Shown piece by piece: positions 13,601 to 23,610 of a stretch of DNA of 61,246 nucleotides; positions within the stretch are counted from its first letter, which is position 1, and every line of letters begins with the position of its first letter. The stretch is from positions 1 through 61,246 of the forward strand of contig JAKSYS010000363.1 in the NCBI GenBank assembly GCA_022925895.1, read 5' to 3'. The notes beneath the pieces are model-generated. The model made no database searches. It worked only from the letters and a program-made list of their open reading frames with translations, and was not told where the DNA came from. The stretch is from Fragilaria crotonensis (lineage: Eukaryota > Bacillariophyta > Fragilariophyceae > Fragilariales > Fragilariaceae). The position numbers and the translations under genes were made by a program.

Positions 13601-16359
13601 TTCAACGCCTTCAAGACATCGCGCAGACGTGGAGCATATTCTATTTCTCTCGGGCGGAAAACTGAATCTTTCAAAATGTTCGTGGTATGTCCTCTCTTGG
13701 GAGTGGAAAAGTGGCAGACCAACTCTTCGACCAATCACCCCGCAAGACAAAAGATACATCTCAAACAAGGTGACCAAACGCAAGAACTCGAGATAAGACG
13801 AACTGCTCTAACTGAATCAACAAGGATGCTGGGCGTGTATATCAACCCATTGGGTGATTTCTCCGATCATCTAGAGAACTTACGGAAAAAAGCACATACA
13901 TACGCATCACGTCTTATGTCGCCTCGTCTCACGGCAGCTCAAATACGCATTTTCCATAGGTCCATATACATACCATCAATGCGCTACAGTTTACCAGTCC
14001 TGGCAGTGGATGAAGAAGAACTTGCAACAGTACAATCACGAGTGGTACAGGTAATGTTACAACGAATGCATGTTAGTAGCACGATACCGACTTCGATCCG
14101 TCACGGACCGCTTGAACTCGGCGGACTCGGGATATACGATCTTAGGACAGAAGCAGGATTGGAGGCATTGAAATTTTTCGAAATGCGATTTACGCAGATT
14201 CGGAAGTGGGAAATCTGCTTGAATTAACCTGCAATACTCCCAACTGGAATCGGGCATCGGAGAACCAATATTAACACATCCGAACATATGTCTGCCATAC
14301 CTCACGCCGTCATGGATATTGTCTCTTCGACAATACCTATCATGCCACAACATGACAGTGACTATCACCGACTCCTACACCGTACCTCTTCAGAGTGGCC
14401 TCGATCAGTACATTATGCAACGTGAACACCTTCAACGATACACGCCGAGGCAGCAACGCGACTTAAATTTGGTAAGATTGTATTTACAAGTCACAACATT
14501 ATCGGAGATGTCAGATCCGGAACGTCAGCAAGCAATCCATCTGGATTACCTTGACGCAAAACGGCCCGTCAATTGGATAAGTGATCCTCGATGGCCTCGA
14601 CAACCAAACATATCGGCGTCACAACGTCGCTTATGGAAAAGATATATCACGTCTGTTTTTCTTCGCTACATTCCCTACTGGAAGGTCTCACCTTCACATC
14701 ATCAAGACAAAGTATCGGACCATCGGCAACTCAAGATTCTATACCTACGTCTTTCGCGTCGCTCCAAGAGTACCTACGTACGTTACCAAGGACTCAACGT
14801 CGATTAATTTCGGACTGGACGCAACACGCATCAGACCTGCAAGTATGGAGAGCCATGCGATCTCGAGAAAAACTACACTTGGCAACCGATGGAGGACTAC
14901 TTGGATCATCAAGTACTCACGGTTGGGTTTTAGCTACAAGCAAACTCGTTCTTTTTACTGGAGCAGGCCCAGTTGATGGTCCTTTTGATTTAGCATCATC
15001 AACTAGGAGTGAACTCGGCGGGCTAGCAGCATCTCTCGTGTTCATCGTGGCCATCTCTCGACATTGGGGACTGCGCCATAATGCATCATTCAAATGGTAC
15101 GCTGACAGCAAGGCAGCAATTTCGAGGGTTAACAAATTTGCTCGTTCACAAAAACACGCCACAAGAATGCCATATGATGCAGACCTTTTTATCTCTTATA
15201 CGAAGCCTGCTCAAAGAACTTCGACGTCCATTCAAACCGCTATGGGTGAAAGGTCATCAGGATAAAACACGGTCATACGACACCCTACCCCGTTCAGTAC
15301 GAATGAATATCGACGCTGACGTTCTGGCCACGCAATATCGCACTCACGGGCGTTTTCAATCATCACAGTCTGTGGATCATCAGCAGTGCCAACAAGTCTC
15401 CTTCACCATTAACGGTCGACGTATAAACAGTCACTTTGACGAAAGTATAAGGTACCATATTAATGGATACCACTTGAGACGATACTTACAGCATAAGAAC
15501 TCTTGGAGTGACGAAACCTGGAATGAAATTGACCTCGCTACGTTTGGAAAATCTTTTTGTCGATTAAGCCCAACAAAGCAGGTCCGACAAACAAAATTTG
15601 TACACGGCTATCTCCCGATCGGAACGAGAAGGTACAAGCAGGCTCGGATAAAGGATGAGAAACTGAAAGTGTGTCCGTGTTGCAAACTTCCACGAGGAAA
15701 CGGAAACGCATCTTCTCAGGTGTTCAAAAAATCCAGCTCAAGCATCGAGTTTACGTGAACTAGCTCGCTGTATTCACGGAGGAGATACTCACGCGGTGAA
15801 GTACTTGATCTCTGGGGCAATCCGACACTGGTCGACACAGGATGATCCGTATAACCCTGACATATCCGAATATCCGTCACATCTGCATTCATTAATAACT
15901 TCCGCACTTGATTCACAAGCAAAGATTGGTTGGGAACAGATGATGAAGGGTTTTCTAAGCACGACGTGGCGAACGCTCGCATCAAAGGATATGTTTGCTG
16001 AAAAGCCGACAAATGATGATCGACAAGGAGAATCTACGATTAAGACAACAATGAAAGGATTAGCAGAGCATTTTTCACGGCTTTGGGAGGCACGCAACAA
16101 AGTCCTACACGATACAAAGGATGAGGAAATGCGCGATGTCAGATCGATGGAAATCGCAGAAATCAAGTATTACTTCAGTCGACCTCATTTGCTTCGTTTC
16201 GACGATCGACACTATTGTGAAGGTTCTTTGGCAAAACTGTTGAATGGACGATCATCTAATAGACGCAGGTGGTTACGACGAGTGAAGACATCAATTGAGA
16301 TTCAGAAGGTACAAGGATCGCGACAAACACGAATCACTTCATTTTTCAGTCCCACATGA
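10639..16359 (+). CDS. LINE ORF2: APE endonuclease, reverse transcriptase, RNase H
   Basis: APE/EEP endonuclease: FFHNVKGL, the metal-binding Glu in LSETN (about 10986), GGNLTLI, DANA (about 11454), IDYIFG and SDHRG (about 11660). Reverse transcriptase: the block SPSGRHLGHYK (about 12820), motif A FDNDASSCYDRI (about 13200), motif B GQGSGASPS (about 13403) and catalytic motif C FVDDTS (about 13541), with FVDD instead of the common YxDD. A thumb region follows (RMLGVYINP, then LGGLGIYDLRTE). RNase H: Asp in ATDGG (about 14884), Glu in RSELGG (about 15004), Asp in YADSKA (about 15099) and KGHQD (about 15249). The protein ends with QTRITSFF, which fits a PIP box. Frameshifts lie near 11155, 13530, 14230, 14600, 15250 and 15760. 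If read through, the protein is about 1,900 residues, long for a LINE ORF2. Confidence 0.8.
16324..16347 (+). other. PIP-box-like motif at the C-terminus of LINE ORF2
   Basis: The last residues before the stop at 16357 include Q-T-R-I-T-S-F-F, an exact match to the PCNA-interaction consensus Q-x-x-(I/L/M)-x-x-(F/Y)-(F/Y), four residues from the end and preceded by a basic stretch. A terminal location is typical of functional PIP boxes. That it binds PCNA is inference. Confidence 0.55.
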
Positions 16360-17004
16360 GTATTAGTTAAAAACACACAAGTCCTCGCGAGGAAACTCGC
16401 CAGGATGGGGTACACAGGTCTGGCCTCACGGCCGGAGCATGGTGAAAACCCTATAATTAGTTATGTTATATACAGTGATATCATTGTCGACATCCTGTTT
16501 GTCAATGGAGTGAGCTAGTAGGTTTGTGTAGTACAACTCTGAGTATCTGGTCCTGTAGTTCATTATGAGGTGCACTGAAATTGGGAGCTCCTGCACATTC
16601 TTGATGAGTTGTGGTTCTCCACGCCAGCGCATATAGGAAATGTTATGATCAACCTGTCTAATTTGTCGTATGGAAGTTGGACTTCCACTGACCCAGCATT
16701 AGCACCAGGTCTCGTTTCGTGACGCAGCGACGCAGCCCAATGCACAAAACAGTTCGCGGATGTAAGGACAAAATCGCATTTGTGCGTTGTGCGCCATCCA
16801 AATGTGCGAAGCGTCTGAGGCCTGTGATGGACGTGCTCGACTCATATGCTGCTGGGGCATAATGATTCGAGAGAACGCAGGAGGAAAACGCAAATGCAAT
16901 ATGCACTATGAACAACTTCATGGAGAAGATCTCATAAAACGCAAAATTGTTTGCGCCAAATGCCAAAGGTTGAGTGTTGACCTGAATTTTTCCCGTCACC
17001 CATT
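16360..17004. other. 3' flank of the LINE and upstream region of a secreted-protein gene
   Basis: No gene-like frame. About 16376-16450 is GC-rich and hairpin-prone and may be the retrotransposon 3' UTR. From about 16930 to 17004 the sequence resembles the region just upstream of the paralogous gene at 20425 (shared CCAAAGGTTG.G.GTTGA and CGTTACCCAT-like blocks), so the duplicated unit includes proximal promoter sequence. Confidence 0.4.
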
Positions 17005-17389
17005 ATGACGAAAGCCTGTTCCCTCGTTCGTTTTGCCCTCCTTTTCTATGTAATCATGGTTCACATGAGCCCTCAAGTGAATGCTAAAATCTAACAATGT
17101 CATCAAGAAAGGTCGCTGCACCGGTGCGTCCACCTACAAGCTCAAGCTCAGCCCAGAGAATGGTAAAGTGGAGGTGGAATTTGAAGTGGACCAGAACAAG
17201 AACGGCGTCAATTGGGCCATCAAATTCTTTAGCAACAATGTTCAGTTTGCTTCGGGTACGTACATGACGGCGGCGACAAGCGGTTCCTTCTCCGCCGATC
17301 AGTTGAGCAGCTTTAGGTCTGGCACATTCAAGGTTGTTGCCACGCGTCCGGGCGAAACGTGCAATGCGTCCGCGGCTGCCAGCTTCTAA
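17005..17389 (+). CDS. Small secreted protein, paralogue A (one-base frameshift)
   Basis: The ATG at 17005 opens a hydrophobic signal peptide closely matching that of the intact paralogue at 20425. Just after the predicted cleavage site the sequence has GCTAAAATCTAA where the paralogue has GCTAAATCT, so one extra A in an A-run creates a stop. Reading past it restores the mature domain from about 17095: K-G-R-C near the start, KLKLSPENGKVEVEFEVDQ, and GETCNASA at the end. That is a roughly 100-residue beta-rich domain bracketed by two cysteines that could pair. Function is unknown. Either the insertion is a homopolymer sequencing error or this copy is freshly disabled; the mature domain shows no other damage. 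Confidence 0.55.
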
Positions 17390-20300
17390 GCACGAAACTG
17401 TGACAGACGGCTCATCGACTGGAGTTTTCAACAATACCACGAACTTCGGCTCATGGCCGCAACTTTTGAGTTGAAGGACTACTTAATTTGATCAACGCTA
17501 AATGCAAACTACCATTAATGTGCGGCTCAGTCGCCGTCTGTGCGGGATACTTGTACTCGGAGTGTGGTGGAGTACAATGATAGCAGCGGTGTTGCGCCGT
17601 TGCCCCTACGAGTTCGAGTGTAGGGTGTAGGGCCGCAATCAGTGAGAACGTAATTAGACATTCTCAACGGCAAAAAAGTAGTCTAAAATTGTGTCGTTGA
17701 CGCGGTACGCGGTCCGTTGTTGGGGTTAAGTAGAGCAAAAATATAAGTGTATACATATATGTATGGTCGACTGTCGACATCCTGATTTGTCGTTTGAGCG
17801 ACCTAGTGTAAGTCCATATTCCCTACGTATTCCTCCTATGTACGAGTAGTTGACAACTCTACAGTAGTGAGTATTTATACCAGGGATTGGAAAAATAATA
17901 CTGTCCCACGTTGAATCTGGTATTACAGTCCTCCAGTAGGTAGAATGGTATTGTGCTGTTGCACTGGGAGGTATTTTGGTATTGAAAAATCCTTCAGTCC
18001 GGTATGAATATAACTTCTCTTCATTTTTTCGAATCGCAGTACTTACTCGGTTCCATTGGTTTCGTCCGGTAGGTATGGCTGGTTTCACGAGTTGAGAACA
18101 TGTAGTAGAAATTGTGTAGGGATGGTACAACATTAAGTGACATCACGGAGTGATTTCTGATCTGGCATACTCGTTCATTCGAACAACACGATCGGCATCG
18201 CACAAAAAACAGGGCTGCTGACCATGATAATCGAATGACTATTTCATCATCTTCCAGTCATCATCAGCCCCGCCTCTTTTGACATAACTTCAATAAACCA
18301 AGCAAGGAAGGCACTTGCCGAAAAAGGCGGGGCTGATTGGCCGTCATGAAGACGCTACAGGTGTTTTACCAGGACCAGAGGTTATGACCTACAAAGCGCA
18401 CGTAAACGATCCTGAACATTGATCATCCCAGATTTCAAGGGTACAGTTGTTGGTTTCGGATTAACAGAGCTAGGAAGTATGAAATTAGAATTAATAGTAT
18501 GTAGTGATATAACAGTACGCTGTACGTAAATGTCCGCACCGGAGCGCTTTTCAGAGTCCAGCATCAATGGGGAAATGTGAGTTGATACACATCAAATCTG
18601 GAAGAGCTTGCGTGTAGAACAATCTTGAGATCGCTGATTTCCTTTGCTGCCAAGTTAGCAGCCGGCAACATTGTTGAGAAAGCCGCCCGTGTTGCCGGCA
18701 ACCACCGTGAGGTCCGTTTCCTGTTGTTAGCAGCACTGACGACTGCTGGCAACAAAATTACCATCATTTCAACGACAGACAACTGGGCTAGTAAGAGAGG
18801 TAACAAGAATACCGGTCAAATTGAACCCACGTCAATCATAATCACTCGTGCCATTCCTGGTGCACCCAAGGAAGTGATGCTGATCGACTGCTGGGGTTGT
18901 GCACAACCCACAACAAGGGATTCGTTGGCTGTCGGCCTTAGTACGCTCACAATATTCTCTTTGGTCAGACAAAAGAGTGGAAGCCTTGTCTTGACCACAA
19001 TGTAGCATCACTCGCGCACTCAATGGCAAACCTTTCCCAGGGCTGTATCCCCTGCTGGACAGGTTTTTTAAACCGCTATGCAGTGTTGGATGAGGTCAAA
19101 AACAGCGGATTCACGACGACTAAAAACGGCGTTGATGGCGCTCTTTGAACCATGGAAGCTTCCTTCTGAAGTCAAGGAGGCGCTCCTCAGTGCCATTCCG
19201 CGCCCACTGACAACGCCACGCCAATGGGAATGGGAGGTATTCCAGTCGGGAAGATGCCCACTGATGATTCCGCATTACCACTCCATACGAACGACGACAT
19301 GTGTAGATGCAAGGCAACCCTTGAATTCAGCCCAACTACGCTTACGCTTCCACTGATTGAGCGTCTTGTTAAGGCGTTCAAAACCCAGTGAATGCTTTTG
19401 CACCGACGCTTGAGAGGTGTGTCTTCGTAAGGAATGACACAAATGAAGCAGCGCAAGAAGAATAACAGGTTGTGGTATGGATTATGGAGATGTGATGTAC
19501 GTGTGAGAGGTCCATTTTGGGGCTTCAACTAAATTTTTAGATTACGGAGTCTACGTGCATCTATGCATAGGATTTGCAGGCGCAGGATGAACCCAGCCAT
19601 ATAATGGTAGTAAAAACACTACAGTAACAGTAAACTTCAGTACTACAGTACAGAAATGAACCGTAAACACACTGATGCAGGACAGAACATTTATGGAAAT
19701 TCCGACTGGTATTCCCGAACACCGGAATTCAAAATACTACCGACTAAACTCAGTAGAAAATAACCAAGGGTCTTGGTTACTGGTTGGTATATTGCAACTC
19801 GCAGGTAACCAGTTATTGGGCATTCTAAAAATCACAGTAGTGGTACAGTATAATACCATCGGTATTTGGTTACCGGTACCGGTGGTTATTTACTTCCAAT
19901 CCCTGATTTATACAGAGGTGAAATATGGAATCCATACCAATATGTCATAGTACTAGTACCTGGTACTCCAGTTCTGTTTCGCGGTACGGAACATACCAGG
20001 CAGCCCTATTATTGTAGTTGCATGATAAATACTTTATGACATACGTACGCATACTTGTACCTATTATGGAATTCGGAGCGTCTGCATATCCGTGAATCTG
20101 TGTCGAGTCGTGGTTCTTGGCTTCTGCGAATCATTATCATGAACCAGTCTGATTGACCGTCATCAGTGACCTAGTAGAATAATTAGTAATATGCGATCTG
20201 GTACTCCAGTTCATCTCGTGACGTATCCCAACATGCTTGTACAAACCGGTGTGTGACGAGCCCGCACTTTTTACGCCTGGTGTACCCAGTCAAACTGATG

Positions 20301-20424
20301 GATGTCAAGGATTCTTGCTGCGTTACGAAAAATCAGTTCATCTTCGCTCTCATAAAAAAAAGCAAATTGGTTGTGCCGAAGACCAAAGGTTGTGCGTTGA
20401 AATAAATTATTTCCGTTACCCATC
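17390..20424. other. Long intergenic region
   Basis: About 3 kb with no gene I can support. An open frame at 18625-19005 (126 codons) shows no recognisable motif and is matched by a comparable frame on the other strand. A spaced inverted repeat at 18263-18337 is listed separately. GTAC-type palindromes cluster around 19,960-20,000. The last 120 bp resemble the upstream region of the 17005 gene. Confidence 0.4.
18263..18337. repeat. 13-bp spaced inverted repeat, GC-rich arms
   Basis: ATCAGCCCCGCCT at 18263-18275 is exactly complementary to AGGCGGGGCTGAT at 18325-18337, with a 49-bp spacer. The arms are far more GC-rich than the surroundings. It could be a decayed MITE, a terminator-like hairpin or a regulatory palindrome; no coding gene is adjacent. 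Confidence 0.5.
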
Positions 20425-20808
20425 ATGACTAACGCCCGCTCCCTCATTCGTTTTGCCCTCTTCTTCCTGGCAATCATGGTTCACATGAGCCCTCAAGTGA
20501 ATGCTAAATCTTCGGTTATCATCAAGAAAGGTAAATGCACCGGTGCGTCCACCTACAAGCTCAAGCTCAGCCCAGAGAATGGTAAAGTGGAGGTTGAATT
20601 TGAAGTGGACCAGAACAAGAACGGCGTCAATTGGGACGTCAAATTCTTTCGCAACGATGTTCAGTTCGCTTCTGGTACATACACGACCGCGGCGCCAAGC
20701 GGCTCCTTCTCCGCCGAGAAGTTGAGCAGCTTTAGGTCTGGCACATTCAAGGTTGTTGCCACGCGCACCGGCGAAACGTGCACTGCGTCCGCGGCTGCCA
20801 GTTTCTAA
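20425..20808 (+). CDS. Small secreted protein, paralogue B (intact)
   Basis: 127 residues. A classic signal peptide (MTNARSLIRFALFFLAI..., ending VNA) is followed by a mature domain of about 100 residues: SSVIIKKGKC, KLKLSPENGKVEVEFEVDQ, NGVNWDVKFF, SGSFSAEKL, FKVVATRTGETC. It has two cysteines about 80 residues apart, likely a disulfide, and alternating hydrophobic strands suggesting a small beta-sandwich. From memory the pattern C-S/T-x-S-x-W/Y-K-L-K...EVEFEVD...SGSF resembles secreted proteins of unknown function in bacteria, especially actinobacteria, which would suggest horizontal transfer; this was not checked. It forms a diverged duplicate pair with 17005-17389, about 3.4 kb upstream on the same strand. 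Confidence 0.75.
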   Translation: MTNARSLIRFALFFLAIMVHMSPQVNAKSSVIIKKGKCTGASTYKLKLSPENGKVEVEFEVDQNKNGVNWDVKFFRNDVQFASGTYTTAAPSGSFSAEKLSSFRSGTFKVVATRTGETCTASAAASF

Positions 20809-21886
20809 GCATGAAGGTACGGCAGCAAGCTCATCGATGGGAGATTTCAGGAACCGGATCCTCAAGGAGTGCTTATGGATGCATCCATCCATCATGTAGG
20901 TAATGTGATATGTGATAAACGCAAAGGCATACTAGTATTCATTTTCGACAAAGTGATCTTCTCTTCAGTGCATTTGCGCTAGTGTGTGTGTTAATATGGG
21001 ATCAATATGGTACTAGTCGGGGATATTGTTAGTACTACCGGTAGTACGAGTTTCTGTGCATACAGCAGAGATTGACGATGCATTTCTACATTGCTAGGAG
21101 TAATATCGTAACTGGGAGTGGCGTTTCTGCATAGCCTCAGCACATGAAATCGTCATCGGCATTTACCAGGAATAATGCGGTACACGCAGGTGGGAGAGGG
21201 TGCATAGTGGTACATGATTTCGCTATCCGGACTGCTATGATATCACCTGCGTTCTCCGAAGACAACAGCTCCGGTGACTTGAAAGGAGGGCTCATTGTTA
21301 ACAGGCAAAGAAGAGAATAATGTCCTGGCAGTCTTTCATGAAAGCCATTGAGCCGATGAGCAAGTGAGCCCGTGAGCCCGGGTGAGCCCGGGTGAGCCCG
21401 GGTGAGCCCGGGTGAGCCTGAGCCGTGACGTATGTCGGCCGTACAAGTACTGGCGAAGTATGAATAAGCACGCACACGATGAGACAAGGCAGCGTGAGCA
21501 TGTCCCAAGTCCCACGATGTGTGCAGTGTGCATTGTGCATGGTTCAAACTTGGACGGTTTGCTACTTACTACGTGTACGTGGTATTCATACATACCTGGT
21601 ATGTACTACAACTGACTTGTGTATGAAATACGTCGTGGGAGCCCTACAGCTATATGTTTACACGAGTTTTTGTATCTAACGGTAGTATCTACCGGTGTAA
21701 CGGTAGACCAGGATCCGATATAGGACATATAGTGCTTTCATGTCCCTCCCCTTGCTGCACCAACACCCTCACGGAGTGGATGTAGGAACTGAGCTATCGT
21801 CATCAAAACCCGATGCCATGCATTCGGAGCTATATAGGCGCATTCTCACCTTTGATGCTTTCGGTAGTGTCTGGTGAGCGGTTGAC
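20809..21886. other. Intergenic region upstream of the lipoyltransferase gene
   Basis: No gene-like frame. It holds the perfect palindrome GTACTACCGGTAGTAC (21032-21047), which recurs at 53365-53380, and a short GC-rich tandem repeat (21364-21420). Confidence 0.45.
21364..21420. repeat. Tandem repeat, 10-bp unit GGTGAGCCCG
   Basis: About five near-perfect copies of GGTGAGCCCG, preceded by one shortened copy. The unit contains CCCGGGTGAGC junctions that are much more GC-rich than the flanks. It is a plausible minisatellite with copy-number polymorphism. Confidence 0.8.
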
Positions 21887-22948
21887 ATGTTCATGATGCG
21901 CCAAGCAGCTGCCGCTCGCCATTCGAATACTGCTATTGCAGTCTGGAGACCTTCCCAACGATTCTTGAGTACTAGTATCGAGCATGAATTCGGTGAGGAA
22001 CCTATAAGCAAAACGACACAATCTACCACCGTCCATTCCTCTCTCTCCTACGGTCCGATTGACTATGCTCGGGGCTGGGCATGGCAGCAAACACTGTTGC
22101 ATCAGCGACTCTTGCGTCGTGCAAAACTACTTCAACAGCCACAAGAAAGCGTTGATGATGATCTACAGGACGACACAATACTTTTGTTCGAACACCTGCC
22201 TGTCTATACGTTGGGACGTGGTGCCGATGAATCTCACATAACAGTCGAAATTCCGGACCGTGATCGTCTTTCACGGACCTGTCGGCGACAGCGGGGCTCA
22301 GGGTCGGCGCGACTATCCATGGACAAGAGTCCGTTGTCCTCGACGACCATGACGACTGCCGACTCGGTCCAACATCTGTCGGAGATGGCAACGCCCGTTA
22401 TAGCACCAAATGGAGTACCAATCTATCGCATTGATCGAGGTGGTGAAGTAACATTCCATGGTCCTGGACAATTAGTCGTTTATCCCTTGCTAGATCTGAA
22501 ACGCTGTCCCATGCAGCAGGATCTACATTGGTATCTACGTCAAATCGAACAAGTGATCATCGATACACTGCACGACTATGACATTCCAACCACACGCGAT
22601 TCTGACCATACCGGAGTTTGGTATCAATCGCCAAACCACAGGAACAACAAGGGTGACAATGGTCGTTTTGCCAAGGTTGCTGCCGTGGGAGTGTCGGCAT
22701 CAAGATGGATCACCACGCACGGCTTTGCACTCAATGTTCGACCAACATTGCAGTATTTCGATGCATCCTACATTGTTCCCTGCGGAATCCATGACAAAGA
22801 TGTGACAAGTATGGAACAAATCTGGAGAGAAGAAGGTAGGGAAACCGAACTTCCGACAGTCGACCAAGTGGCCGCGAGTGTCTTGAACAAAATGGAATCT
22901 GTTTTTGGAATAACGGTAGAGAAGAATGCAATCATTAAAATACATTAG
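21887..22948 (+). CDS. LIPT2: Lipoyl(octanoyl) transferase, LipB/LIPT2 family
   Basis: 353 residues, intact. It transfers octanoate from acyl-carrier protein to a lysine of lipoyl domains, the first step of lipoic acid assembly for pyruvate dehydrogenase, 2-oxoglutarate dehydrogenase and glycine cleavage H protein. Family signatures: LPVYTLGRG, RGGEVTFHGPGQLVVYPL (from R184), KVAAVGVSASRW with the catalytic lysine K263, THGFALNV, and IVPCGI with the catalytic cysteine C299. The first 30-40 residues (MRQAAAARHSNTAIAVWR...) are basic, hydroxylated and acid-free, like a mitochondrial presequence. A Ser/Arg-rich insertion of about 55 residues (roughly 118-175) separates the first two motifs, which are close together in bacterial LipB; it looks like a low-complexity loop rather than an unspliced intron, since the frame stays open and no clear splice sites are present. 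Confidence 0.93.
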   Translation: MFMMRQAAAARHSNTAIAVWRPSQRFLSTSIEHEFGEEPISKTTQSTTVHSSLSYGPIDYARGWAWQQTLLHQRLLRRAKLLQQPQESVDDDLQDDTILLFEHLPVYTLGRGADESHITVEIPDRDRLSRTCRRQRGSGSARLSMDKSPLSSTTMTTADSVQHLSEMATPVIAPNGVPIYRIDRGGEVTFHGPGQLVVYPLLDLKRCPMQQDLHWYLRQIEQVIIDTLHDYDIPTTRDSDHTGVWYQSPNHRNNKGDNGRFAKVAAVGVSASRWITTHGFALNVRPTLQYFDASYIVPCGIHDKDVTSMEQIWREEGRETELPTVDQVAASVLNKMESVFGITVEKNAIIKIH

Positions 22949-23610
22949 CGTAAAAAAATGGCTACCATTATCAATGATGGTCGCCCGAGGAGGATTGGAA
23001 CCATTTGACCTCGACGATCCAGCCGCCGGATCCTTGAGTACCGTCACACACAGTCTCAGGCGATTGCGCTATAGGGTACAGTACTACAAGTACCGTAAAA
23101 CTCTCTGGTTACAAGACCCCTCGGAGGATAAGACCCACCCCCGCCAAAAAAGGTCATTTCCCAGACATGTGCATGCCAACCCAGCTGTACGTCGTTCTCT
23201 CTAGAATGGACAACCTGACCAGAAAGAGGACAACAAGGGCTTCAATTCCATATATAACACTTACATAATCAGATGACGTTACGAATGATTTCTAGTCGAA
23301 TATACAGGTGGATGGACAACAGTTTTGACGGATTCCTCAGGGTGCCAACAGACGTTTTCGGGTTTTCGGCCCATAAAACAGACATTGCTGTGTGAGATTC
23401 ACGGGTTTCGCGTTGTCCAATTACAGGGATAATCTGCAACCGCACGACCCTGCGGCATCCCGTCATTCCAACCTTAAACTCAAGGGTATCGATTGAATAC
23501 CTATTCATCCCGTCAATTTTTGAATTCGATCTCGCCCAGGCTTGTGGGTTTTGCATCGCGGCGTGTCGAACAGTCACAATTTGCAGGGAGCTGCTCGCAC
23601 GGCAAGCACA
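22949..23610. other. Intergenic region between LIPT2 and the EF-hand membrane protein gene
   Basis: About 660 bp that must hold the 3' UTR of the lipoyltransferase gene and the promoter and 5' UTR of the next. No supported gene. Confidence 0.45.

Larger units (their letters stand above)
7710..16359 (+). mobile_element. LINE-like non-LTR retrotransposon (ORF1, APE-RT-RNase H)
   Basis: About 8.65 kb on one strand holding a gag-like ORF1 followed by an ORF2 with APE-type endonuclease, reverse transcriptase and RNase H in that order. This layout matches the I-type or Ambal-like LINE clades. ORF1 and ORF2 overlap by about 16 bp (10639-10654), as expected for coupled translation. No LTRs and no obvious poly(A) tail were seen; a GC-rich hairpin-prone stretch (CCTCGCGAGG near 16383) follows ORF2. 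Several 1-2 bp frameshifts break both ORFs, consistent with the indel pattern elsewhere in the window, so current activity cannot be judged from this sequence alone. Confidence 0.85.

Noticed and set aside
18625-19005. 126-codon open frame in the intergenic region
   Set aside because: No domain or composition signal, and an 80-codon frame overlaps it on the opposite strand; insufficient to call a gene.
21364-21420. Short regularly repeated GC-rich units, at first sight array-like
   Set aside because: Units are 10 bp and directly adjacent with no spacers, so this is a minisatellite and not a CRISPR array; the window is also eukaryotic.
22985-23045. GGTTCCAATCC on the minus strand suggesting a tRNA T-loop
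   Set aside because: The flanking T-stem does not pair and no acceptor stem is present.
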